Below, piece by piece: positions 1-5,291 of a stretch of DNA of 19,146 nt. Within the stretch, counting starts at the first letter, position 1, and every line of letters starts with the position of its first letter. Position numbers and translations under genes: made by a program. The notes beneath the pieces were generated by a model, which did not search any database, was not told where the DNA came from, and saw only the letters and a program-made list of their open reading frames with translations. The DNA is from SIG575 sp964474295 (GTDB lineage Bacteria; Bacillota; Clostridia; Oscillospirales; Acutalibacteraceae), in assembly GCA_964474295.1 (NCBI GenBank), contig CAYYRN010000038.1, positions 1-19,146 of the forward strand, read 5' to 3'.

Positions 1-28
1 TGAGTTTTTGCAAAGCAATTCGTTCCAT
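1..28 (-). CDS. 5' end of a minus-strand gene, cut by the window edge
   Basis: Only nine codons are visible, reading MERIALQKL from an ATG at 28-26. A ribosome binding site (CGGAGG on the minus strand, 38-43) sits 9 nt before the ATG, and a good promoter lies further upstream at 59-87. Such a short N-terminus is reminiscent of the AAA ATPases carrying DUF4143, but that is a guess; the product cannot be named from this window. It is transcribed divergently from spoVT. Confidence 0.6.
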
Positions 29-58
29 TGTATGAACCTCCGAGTATTTGTTAGACAT

Positions 59-87
59 AGTATATCATTAATTGCACCATTTTACAA
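59..87 (-). promoter_or_regulatory. sigma-A type promoter of the leftmost minus-strand gene
   Basis: On the minus strand the -35 is TTGTAA (87-82), the spacer is 17 bp and the -10 is TATACT (64-59). The ATG is about 31 nt downstream. One of three repeated motifs (70-149) covers the spacer and the -35, so binding there should block the promoter. Confidence 0.7.
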
Positions 88-149
88 GTTTATTTTAAAG
101 TAATTTGCACCTTTTTGCAAGTTTTTTGCTTAATTAATTGCACCTTGTC
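70..149. repeat. three operator-like repeats at exactly 33-bp spacing
   Basis: The motif AATTGCACC(A/T)TTTT(A/G)CAAG appears at 70-90, again with one extra T at 102-123, and as a shorter half (AATTGCACCTTG) at 136-147. The shared GCACC core starts at 74, 107 and 140, i.e. every 33 bp or about three helical turns. The first copy overlaps the -35 and spacer of the minus-strand promoter. This looks like an array for cooperative repressor binding, possibly autoregulation by the gene at 1-28; the binder is unknown. Confidence 0.55.
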
Positions 150-384
150 TTTGAAATCAACGAATCCTTATCCAAAACTAAACTGTTTTCATTTTGTAAA
201 ATGAATTTTTAGGTTCGAAGTTTTAAAAATCAACATTTTCGTCAAACCGCTTTGATTATTTCGTTAAATAATATTAAAAATCGCATACGGTAGCAAAAAG
301 AAAGAGTGCTAAAGCTTTTGCAATCTTATATCGATTCTTTAAAACAAGATAAGTATAAATACCCTTGTTTTACAGATACTAACA
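150..384. other. AT-rich intergenic stretch before spoVT
   Basis: This stretch holds no convincing coding frame. It should contain the spoVT promoter. In B. subtilis spoVT is read by sigma-G, but I could not place a confident sigma-G or sigma-A site: GCATAC at 282-287 is a possible sigma-G -35 without a clear -10 partner. Confidence 0.4.
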
Positions 385-420
385 GTGCAAATTTGTGAGA
401 CAAGGAGATTATTATATATT

Positions 421-960
421 ATGAAAGCGACAGGAATTGTCAGAAGAATCGATGACCTCGGCAGGGTGGTTATTCCAAAAGAAATAAGAAGAACTATGCG
501 TATTCGTGAGGGCGACCCGCTGGAAATTTTCACTGCGAGCGACGGAGAAGTGATTTTCAAGAAGTATTCACCGATAGGTGAGGTTTCAAACACGGCAAAG
601 CAATATGCCGAGGTTTTGAACAGAAGTACCGAATTGCCGGTGCTTATTTTCGACAGAGACCATGTAATTTCCTGTGCGGGAATACCCAGAAAGGAAGTAA
701 TCGACCGCAGGGTAAGTCCCGAACTTGAAGATATTATGGAAAACCGTTCTAATTTTATAGTAAAAGAAAAAAATCAAAAGCTCGTCCCCGCAGAGGGGAT
801 TGAACGTTCTGCCGCAGTTGCATTCCCGATTATCGGCAGCGGTGATGTACTCGGAGCAGTTGTGCTGCTTTCTTCAGAAGATGACAAATCCGTTACCGAA
901 ACCGAAATTAAGCTGATTCAGGTTGCGGCATCGTTTCTCGGCAAGCAAATGGAAGAATAA
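421..960 (+). CDS. spoVT: stage V sporulation protein T, AbrB-type transcriptional regulator
   Basis: The protein has 179 residues, essentially the length of B. subtilis SpoVT (178). Residues 1-50 are an AbrB/SpoVT swapped-hairpin DNA-binding domain with the hallmark segments GIVRRIDDLGRVVIPKEIRR and REGDPLEIF. Residues from about 57 to the end form the GAF-like sensor domain typical of SpoVT. I chose ATG 421 because AAGGAGA lies just upstream; an in-frame GTG at 385 would add 12 residues and lacks a site. In the family, SpoVT tunes sigma-G-dependent gene expression in the forespore. The gene is monocistronic here, with a strong terminator at 1008-1051. Its presence is the best evidence that the organism belongs to an endospore-forming lineage. 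Confidence 0.95.
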   Translation: MKATGIVRRIDDLGRVVIPKEIRRTMRIREGDPLEIFTASDGEVIFKKYSPIGEVSNTAKQYAEVLNRSTELPVLIFDRDHVISCAGIPRKEVIDRRVSPELEDIMENRSNFIVKEKNQKLVPAEGIERSAAVAFPIIGSGDVLGAVVLLSSEDDKSVTETEIKLIQVAASFLGKQMEE

Positions 961-1007
961 TTAACAGGTTAATTGTATCGTCTTATCATGCCTCGAAAAG
1001 AAAATTC

Positions 1008-1051
1008 AGGATTCTTTCGGTAAAAACCGAAGGAATCCTTTTTTCTTTTTT
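1008..1051 (+). terminator. intrinsic terminator of spoVT
   Basis: A 14-bp stem (AGGATTCTTTCGGT at 1008-1021 with ACCGAAGGAATCCT at 1026-1039, one G-U pair) and an AAAA loop are followed by a T-rich tract to 1051. The outer stem resembles the terminator at 8767-8813. Confidence 0.9.
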
Positions 1052-1102
1052 AGCCGACATATCGAAAGCTTAAAAATTGAATTTTAATAATTTGATAATT
1101 TA

Positions 1103-1131
1103 TTGACAATTATTCGCATCTTTATTATAAT
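1103..1131 (+). promoter_or_regulatory. perfect-consensus sigma-A promoter
   Basis: TTGACA (1103-1108), a 17-bp spacer and TATAAT (1126-1131). Both hexamers match consensus exactly. Transcription should begin near 1138, about 16 nt before the ATG at 1154, which excludes the longer in-frame start at 1103. Confidence 0.9.
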
Positions 1132-1153
1132 TGGATTTAAGGGGGATGATTAT

Positions 1154-1837
1154 ATGAACAGGGTAAGAAACGTTCTTTGGGGAATTATACTTGTCGCTGC
1201 GGGCGTGGTTATCGGACTTAAAGTTTTGGATATTTTGCCGTTTGATATCTTTTTTGACGGTTGGTGGACTTTGTTTATTATTGTTCCGTCATTTGTCGGA
1301 CTCATTACCGACCGTGATAAAACAGCGAGTATTATAGGACTTGCTGTGGGCGGAATTTTGCTCCTGTCAAGTCAGGAGGTTATAGACGGCAGTGTAGTGT
1401 GGAAGCTGATTTTCCCGATAATCATTGTTCTGATAGGCATCAAATTGATTTTTAAGGACTTTTTCAATAAAGCGGCAAGGGATGCAAAGAAAAGGCTTGA
1501 CCAAAGCGGGGAAAACGCAAAAGAATTTTCGGCGGCATTTTCGGTACAGAATGTTGATTTTTCAGGGGAAGTTTTCGATTTGGCAAAGCTTACCTCAACT
1601 TTCGGTGATTTGAAATGCGATTTGCGTAATGCGGCGATAGCTGACGAAGCCGTGATAGACGTTCGCTGTGTTTTCGGCGGAATCGACATTTCTTTGCCTG
1701 AAAACGTTAATGTCAAAACCTCGTTAAATTCCGTTTTCGGAGGATTGGGAGACAAAAGAAACACAAAAAACACGAACGGCGCAGTTACTGTTTACATAAC
1801 AGGCAAATGTATCTTCGGCGGGGTTAATATTATTTGA
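1154..1837 (+). CDS. LiaF-like membrane protein (LiaI/LiaF-type transmembrane region plus LiaF-like C-terminal domain)
   Basis: The protein has 227 residues. The N-terminal ~110 residues hold about four hydrophobic segments (near residues 5-25, 36-52, 58-72 and 80-98), matching the LiaI-LiaF-like transmembrane region (DUF5668). The C-terminal ~90 residues show the repeating pattern of LiaF/YvqF C-terminal domains: FGDLKCDL, VFGGIDISLP, VFGGLGD, IFGGVNI. LiaF proteins inhibit the LiaRS cell-envelope stress system, but no liaRS genes are next to this one, so a role in envelope sensing is inference. ATG 1154 is chosen over 1103 because AAGGGGG at 1139-1145 is well placed and the promoter overlaps the longer start. 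It has its own very strong promoter and a terminator at 1938-1975. Confidence 0.85.
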   Translation: MNRVRNVLWGIILVAAGVVIGLKVLDILPFDIFFDGWWTLFIIVPSFVGLITDRDKTASIIGLAVGGILLLSSQEVIDGSVVWKLIFPIIIVLIGIKLIFKDFFNKAARDAKKRLDQSGENAKEFSAAFSVQNVDFSGEVFDLAKLTSTFGDLKCDLRNAAIADEAVIDVRCVFGGIDISLPENVNVKTSLNSVFGGLGDKRNTKNTNGAVTVYITGKCIFGGVNII

Positions 1838-1937
1838 AGTGATGTTTAAATTCGCAATTTGAACGTGAAAATTAAAGGCTCTTTGTCAATATTCGGTGTA
1901 GGTTAAAACAGAAAAGTAAAAATTTTAAAAGATATTA

Positions 1938-1975
1938 TCAAGCAGTTGTCTTAGGCGGCTGCTTGAATTTTTTTT
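1938..1975 (+). terminator. intrinsic terminator after the LiaF-like gene
   Basis: TCAAGCAG (1938-1945) pairs with CTGCTTGA (1959-1966), extended inward by G-U pairs, and is followed by eight Ts (1968-1975). It isolates the upstream gene from the accessory island. Confidence 0.85.
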
Positions 1976-2061
1976 AGTTTTCGGAGAGAGAACTTATGTA
2001 AAATACGGTTATCATAACGAAAAATTTTTCTTCAAACGGATTCGTTACTTTTCTCTGATTA

Positions 2062-2109
2062 TGTTAAAAAACCGTCCCCGAACTTTCCGTGGAAGAACCA
2101 ATTTTAACA
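2062..2109. repeat. inverted-repeat element at the left end of the module, copy 1
   Basis: TGTTAAAA (2062-2069) and TTTTAACA (2102-2109) are perfect 8-bp inverted repeats around a 32-base core containing ACCGTCCCCGAAC and the small palindrome TTCCGTGGAA. Its strand-flipped core (GGGGACGGTT) recalls REP-like palindromes linked to Y1 transposases in gut Firmicutes; this comparison is from memory and unverified. The same element recurs at 4434-4481. Confidence 0.45.
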
Positions 2110-2136
2110 AAAAACTACAATTTTATTTGGTTTTTA

Positions 2137-2205
2137 TGCGATTTTGCGTGACTTCTGTGCGATTTTGCAAAACGATTGACAACAACACCGTGGTTGAATT
2201 ACACT
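2137..2205 (+). promoter_or_regulatory. activator-type direct repeats plus promoter, module copy 1
   Basis: TGCGATTTTGC occurs at 2137-2147 and 2158-2168, spaced exactly 21 bp (two helical turns), just upstream of -35 TTGACA (2176-2181), 18-bp spacer, -10 TACACT (2200-2205). Paired direct repeats at 21 bp upstream of a promoter with an imperfect -10 are the usual layout of LytTR-type response-regulator sites in bacteriocin and quorum-sensing promoters. The regulator is not in this window. Confidence 0.65.
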
Positions 2206-2321
2206 CAAGGTGGAGCATAATGAGAAATCAATGATAGGTTTTCGGCACAAACCGTCTATTGATTGGTAAAAAACTGTTATATTATGTTTTCAAAAAATAA
2301 TAGGAAACGAGTTGAGTGTAA
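2199..2321. repeat. 10-bp inverted repeat bracketing the leader, copy 1
   Basis: TTACACTCAA (2199-2208, overlapping the -10) and TTGAGTGTAA (2312-2321, touching the ATG at 2322) are perfect inverted repeats. The left arm is probably not transcribed from the promoter above, so a protein-binding or DNA-looping role is more likely than an RNA hairpin. The pair recurs at 4571-4580 and 4684-4693. Confidence 0.5.
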
Positions 2322-2906
2322 ATGAAAAAAATCTTAAAAATTTCAGTTCTTGTGTTGAGCGTAGGTGTGATTGCTTTTTGTGTAATAAAAATGGTGAATC
2401 CGGATTTGCTTAGCTTTTTAAACAATTCGGGCAGCAATGGGGGAGATGTTGTGGATTACACCAAAATAGCTGATTTGTTATACGAAAAAACAGAAGCCGA
2501 ATGTGAATTTACAATTATCGCTTACGCAAACGGCAAAGTAAATGTAGATGTTATGAGTACAGACAAATTCGGTAATCGCTCAAGTTCAAATGGTAATTAT
2601 CCGGCAGATCAGCTTTATGATTGCAAGTATACTGATGATATAGTCTTTTGGGGCATTGAATATGGGAAAGACAATGACCATTTTGCAAGTGTCGTTCCCG
2701 ACGATTGCGTAGGAGCGGAAATCGGAGGAGTTATGTACAAAAGCAAAACGGCTGAGATACAATTTGAGGGCAAAACCTACAGCATCAAATATGTACTGAC
2801 AGATTTAGAACATATTGATTTTAAAGATGATACCCGTGAGGTGTTGTTAATTGATGAAAAAGGAAAAGCACATGAGAAAATCGATTTGGTAAATCCGTTT
2901 AATTAA
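2322..2906 (+). CDS. membrane-anchored extracytoplasmic protein of unknown function, copy 1
   Basis: The 194-residue protein has a lysine-rich start and one hydrophobic segment (about residues 7-25), then a hydrophilic acidic domain. There is a Cys at position 20, but it is preceded by IAF rather than a lipobox, so I read it as a signal anchor and not a lipoprotein. The body is rich in Asp, Lys and Tyr, with three further Cys residues (C52, C92, C115 approximately) outside the membrane. I do not recognise a family. The ribosome binding site is weak (AGGAAA at 2302-2307), which may limit its synthesis. It is the first gene of the module and is followed by GGAGG for the next gene. An identical copy lies at 4694-5278 and a diverged third copy starts at 2920. 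Likely partner of the secreted product or its transporter, by position only. Confidence 0.8.
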   Translation: MKKILKISVLVLSVGVIAFCVIKMVNPDLLSFLNNSGSNGGDVVDYTKIADLLYEKTEAECEFTIIAYANGKVNVDVMSTDKFGNRSSSNGNYPADQLYDCKYTDDIVFWGIEYGKDNDHFASVVPDDCVGAEIGGVMYKSKTAEIQFEGKTYSIKYVLTDLEHIDFKDDTREVLLIDEKGKAHEKIDLVNPFN

Positions 2907-2919
2907 GGAGGACAAGACT

Positions 2920-2998
2920 GTGAAAAAATTTGCAAAAATATTGGTTCTTGTGTTGAGCGTAGGTGTGATTGCTTTTTGTGTAATAAAAATGGTGAATC
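2920..2998 (+). CDS. start of a third paralogue of the 194-aa protein, running into the gap
   Basis: A GTG at 2920 follows a strong AAGGAGG (2906-2912). Twenty-six codons are visible before the Ns; residues 9-26 (VLVLSVGVIAFCVIKMVN) equal the anchor of the 194-aa protein, whereas residues 1-8 (VKKFAKIL) differ. The last 55 bases before the gap are identical to 2346-2400 and 4718-4772. In module copy 2 this position is occupied by the DUF2712-like gene instead, so copy 1 contains at least one additional gene. Confidence 0.75.
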
Positions 2999-3098
2999 NN
3001 NNNNNNNNNNNNNNNNNNNNNNNNNNNNNNNNNNNNNNNNNNNNNNNNNNNNNNNNNNNNNNNNNNNNNNNNNNNNNNNNNNNNNNNNNNNNNNNNNN
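2999..3098. other. assembly gap of 100 N, true length unknown
   Basis: Exactly 100 Ns, a common placeholder length. The 55 bases on each side are exact copies of sequence elsewhere in the window (2944-2998 equals 4718-4772; 3099-3153 equals 5479-5533), with the first differing base just beyond. If the truncated paralogue is full length, the gap should hide the rest of it (about 0.5 kb) plus the start of a DUF2712-like gene. Confidence 0.95.
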
Positions 3099-3367
3099 AT
3101 AACGCTTGGAAGGTTAATCTCACAACATCAGATGAAACTGATAGCTCAAAAGGCTGCGGTTCATATTTCTGTTTGGGTTTGGAAGATAAGACAGAGGCTT
3201 CTGAGTGGTATTTGGTAGTAAGGGGTAGCGGTGAACATTATTTTGCTACCAATGATTTGGCGGATTCCAGATATGTATATTTACAATGCAAAGACAATAA
3301 CAATTCTCCCAAGGTGTACAATGTAGCCGGATTTTGGGACGAAGAAACCGGTAAAAAACCCGATTAA
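3099..3367 (+). CDS. DUF2712-like small secreted protein, 3' part (variant 1)
   Basis: An open frame enters from the gap (phase: AAC GCT TGG starting at 3101) and ends with TAA at 3365-3367, giving 88 residues. It aligns without gaps to the C-terminal 88 residues of the complete protein at 5292-5747, with 14 replacements, concentrated in residues 27-55 and at the last four positions. Conserved parts include NAWKVNLTTSDE, GCGSYFC, RGSGEHY, YLQCKDNNNS and YNVAGFWDEETG, the features by which I recognise DUF2712. The signal peptide and N-terminus are hidden in the gap. At least ten silent changes also separate the two copies, so this is a real paralogue and not a sequencing error. Confidence 0.75.
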
Positions 3368-3402
3368 GATATAATTTTTATTTCCTTTTTCATCATTAAC
3401 AG

Positions 3403-4319
3403 ATAATCTCTTTTCACCGAGATTTACATTTGAAAATAAATCTCGGTGAAAAGAAAAGTAATAACAATTTTAAAAATATTTTTTATAAACCGTAAATTGA
3501 TAAGGAGGGTTTATATTGTTAAAAGAAGAACTGCTAAAAACATTCAAATCCAAAAAATCATTGCTGTTGTTTATATATCTGATGTTGATTGCGTTTGCCG
3601 ATAATATAATGGGTATATTGCAAAGAATAGGATATGGTAAATTCGGAGGATATGTCAATGCTCATCCGTTATTATTGTCACTCTTGTCGGGGCAATCTTA
3701 TTTCGGCTTCTATGCTTTGTTTTTTTGGATTGCACCGGTGACGATAACGTTGCTTTATTGTTGGAGACATATTCAAGAAAACAAAAACCGTATGAATTAT
3801 ATTTATGTATCAAAATCTGGCAGAAAAAAACACTTTTTGTCAAAGCTTTCCTGTTCCTTTGTTATTTCGGTAATTTATTTCGGAATACCTCTGATTGTCA
3901 ATATGATTGTGTCAACAATATGTCTGAGAGGCGGAACTTCATTTTGCGGCTTGGAAGATTATGGTATGGATAACTCCAGCACCTTTTCCCAAATTGACAG
4001 CGTGGGCAGAATGTTTTTGATTTCACATCCGTACTTAGAATGGTTTGTTTATTTTGCCGTTGCAATGGTTGTGTTGGGGCTTATGGGTGTTATGGCGCAA
4101 TCAATTGCGATGATTTTCAAAGACATAAAAGTTACGCTCTGCCTTTCTTTCGCAATTTGGATGAGTATGTATTCGATTGAATATGATATGTCTATGGCAG
4201 TGCAGCCGTTTACGGAATTCGGTTTAGCGTGCATGGGAATGGCACTGCTCTGTTATATACCGTTTGTAATCGTTTCGGTGATACTTGCCTATATTTTCAC
4301 GGTGGTGAAAAAAGATGAA
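3403..4319 (+). repeat. 917-bp exact repeat, copy 1 (hairpin plus 269-aa membrane gene)
   Basis: By eye this matches 5783-6699 without a mismatch (offset 2380). Differences at 3396 and 3402 mark its left edge, and T4320 versus C6700 its right edge; similarity continues to 4335 and then stops abruptly. Confidence 0.95.
3409..3454 (+). promoter_or_regulatory. strong hairpin between secreted-protein gene and membrane gene, copy 1
   Basis: An 18-bp perfect stem (3409-3426 with 3437-3454; core CTTTTCACCGAGATTTA) with a 10-base loop. It is followed by AAAGTAATAAC, not a T-run, so it is not a classical terminator. It probably protects the 3' end of the upstream message or partially attenuates read-through, giving more secreted product than transporter. 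The same hairpin is at 5789-5834. Confidence 0.7.
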
Positions 4320-4325
4320 TTATAA
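3516..4325 (+). CDS. multi-pass membrane protein, ABC-2-type permease-like, copy 1
   Basis: The 269-residue protein has about six hydrophobic segments (near residues 15-32, 62-82, 110-133, 170-196, 205-221 and 236-262) and short charged loops, the general plan of ABC-2-type permeases. It starts with TTG at 3516 behind an excellent TAAGGAGGG (3501-3509). The protein is identical to that at 5896-6705. In this copy the downstream permease gene is cut off after seven shared codons (4315-4371), and there is no local ATPase, so this copy would have to share the ATPase and permeases encoded after copy 2. Family assignment is from topology and context only. Confidence 0.75.
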   Translation: MLKEELLKTFKSKKSLLLFIYLMLIAFADNIMGILQRIGYGKFGGYVNAHPLLLSLLSGQSYFGFYALFFWIAPVTITLLYCWRHIQENKNRMNYIYVSKSGRKKHFLSKLSCSFVISVIYFGIPLIVNMIVSTICLRGGTSFCGLEDYGMDNSSTFSQIDSVGRMFLISHPYLEWFVYFAVAMVVLGLMGVMAQSIAMIFKDIKVTLCLSFAIWMSMYSIEYDMSMAVQPFTEFGLACMGMALLCYIPFVIVSVILAYIFTVVKKDEL

Positions 4326-4371
4326 GAAAAATATTACTCTGTGTGCATATACTTTTGTACATATTTTCTAA
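4315..4371 (+). pseudogene. remnant of the second permease gene at the duplication breakpoint
   Basis: An ATG at 4315 overlaps the end of the 269-aa gene exactly as at 6695, and reads MNYKKNI before diverging at 4336. The frame then closes at TAA 4369-4371 after 18 codons. The shared 7 codons show that module copy 1 was cut within this gene. Confidence 0.8.
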
Positions 4372-4433
4372 GTGTAAATAAGGCGAAAACGAAGATTATT
4401 TCTTCAAACGGATTCGTTACTTTTCTCTGATTA

Positions 4434-4481
4434 TGTTAAAAAACCGTCCCCGAACTTTCCGTGGAAGAACCAATTTTAACA
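4434..4481. repeat. inverted-repeat element, copy 2
   Basis: Second copy of the TGTTAAAA/TTTTAACA element of 2062-2109, at 4434-4441 and 4474-4481. It lies 35 bases inside the left end of the module in both copies. Confidence 0.45.
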
Positions 4482-4508
4482 AAAAACTACAATTTTATTT
4501 GGTTTTTA

Positions 4509-4577
4509 TGCGATTTTGCGTGACTTCTGTGCGATTTTGCAAAACGATTGACAACAACACCGTGGTTGAATTACACT
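4509..4577 (+). promoter_or_regulatory. activator-type direct repeats plus promoter, module copy 2
   Basis: TGCGATTTTGC at 4509-4519 and 4530-4540, then -35 TTGACA (4548-4553), 18-bp spacer and -10 TACACT (4572-4577). This is identical to copy 1, so both modules should be switched on together. It also means copy 2 and its long operon have their own promoter and do not depend on read-through. Confidence 0.65.
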
Positions 4578-4693
4578 CAAGGTGGAGCATAATGAGAAAT
4601 CAATGATAGGTTTTCGGCACAAACCGTCTATTGATTGGTAAAAAACTGTTATATTATGTTTTCAAAAAATAATAGGAAACGAGTTGAGTGTAA
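4571..4693. repeat. 10-bp inverted repeat bracketing the leader, copy 2
   Basis: TTACACTCAA at 4571-4580 and TTGAGTGTAA at 4684-4693, as in copy 1; the right arm touches the ATG at 4694. Confidence 0.5.
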
Positions 4694-5278
4694 ATGAAAA
4701 AAATCTTAAAAATTTCAGTTCTTGTGTTGAGCGTAGGTGTGATTGCTTTTTGTGTAATAAAAATGGTGAATCCGGATTTGCTTAGCTTTTTAAACAATTC
4801 GGGCAGCAATGGGGGAGATGTTGTGGATTACACCAAAATAGCTGATTTGTTATACGAAAAAACAGAAGCCGAATGTGAATTTACAATTATCGCTTACGCA
4901 AACGGCAAAGTAAATGTAGATGTTATGAGTACAGACAAATTCGGTAATCGCTCAAGTTCAAATGGTAATTATCCGGCAGATCAGCTTTATGATTGCAAGT
5001 ATACTGATGATATAGTCTTTTGGGGCATTGAATATGGGAAAGACAATGACCATTTTGCAAGTGTCGTTCCCGACGATTGCGTAGGAGCGGAAATCGGAGG
5101 AGTTATGTACAAAAGCAAAACGGCTGAGATACAATTTGAGGGCAAAACCTACAGCATCAAATATGTACTGACAGATTTAGAACATATTGATTTTAAAGAT
5201 GATACCCGTGAGGTGTTGTTAATTGATGAAAAAGGAAAAGCACATGAGAAAATCGATTTGGTAAATCCGTTTAATTAA
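4694..5278 (+). CDS. membrane-anchored extracytoplasmic protein of unknown function, copy 2
   Basis: This 194-residue protein is identical to the one at 2322-2906. It is the first gene of an apparent seven-gene operon that continues through the secreted protein, three membrane proteins and the ATPase to 8742 (six genes downstream counting the shared module genes: 5292, 5896, 6695, 7401 and 8095). It has one N-terminal membrane segment (residues 7-25) and an acidic extracytoplasmic domain with no recognised motif. The stop is followed immediately by AAGGAGG for the DUF2712-like gene, so the two are translated from one message. Confidence 0.8.
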   Translation: MKKILKISVLVLSVGVIAFCVIKMVNPDLLSFLNNSGSNGGDVVDYTKIADLLYEKTEAECEFTIIAYANGKVNVDVMSTDKFGNRSSSNGNYPADQLYDCKYTDDIVFWGIEYGKDNDHFASVVPDDCVGAEIGGVMYKSKTAEIQFEGKTYSIKYVLTDLEHIDFKDDTREVLLIDEKGKAHEKIDLVNPFN

Positions 5279-5291
5279 GGAGGACAAGATT

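Larger units (their letters stand above)
2027..2917 (+). repeat. 891-bp exact repeat, copy 1 (promoter plus 194-aa gene)
   Basis: By eye this segment matches 4399-5289 without a mismatch (offset 2372). It includes the whole leader, the 194-aa gene and the next ribosome binding site. Identity stops at 2918, where the following gene differs. Weak similarity extends about 10 bp to the left (AACGAA), so the original duplication boundary is slightly outside. Confidence 0.95.
4399..5289 (+). repeat. 891-bp exact repeat, copy 2
   Basis: Second copy of 2027-2917. The 63 bases before it (4336-4398) are unique junction sequence with no similarity to the start of the island apart from a short AACGAA-type stretch directly before the repeat. 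Confidence 0.95.

Noticed and set aside
385..420. Longer GTG start for spoVT
   Set aside because: No ribosome binding site, and SpoVT proteins begin at MKATGIVRRID; AAGGAGA serves ATG 421.
2220..2269. Overlapping mini-ORFs MRNQ and MIGFRHKPSIDW in the module leader
   Set aside because: The predicted transcription start near 2212 leaves almost no room for ribosome binding, and such short frames are expected by chance; kept only as a curiosity since both modules repeat them.
2322..2381. Lipoprotein signal in the 194-aa protein (Cys at position 20)
   Set aside because: The residues before the Cys (VIAF) do not fit a lipobox, which needs Gly, Ala or Ser directly before Cys.
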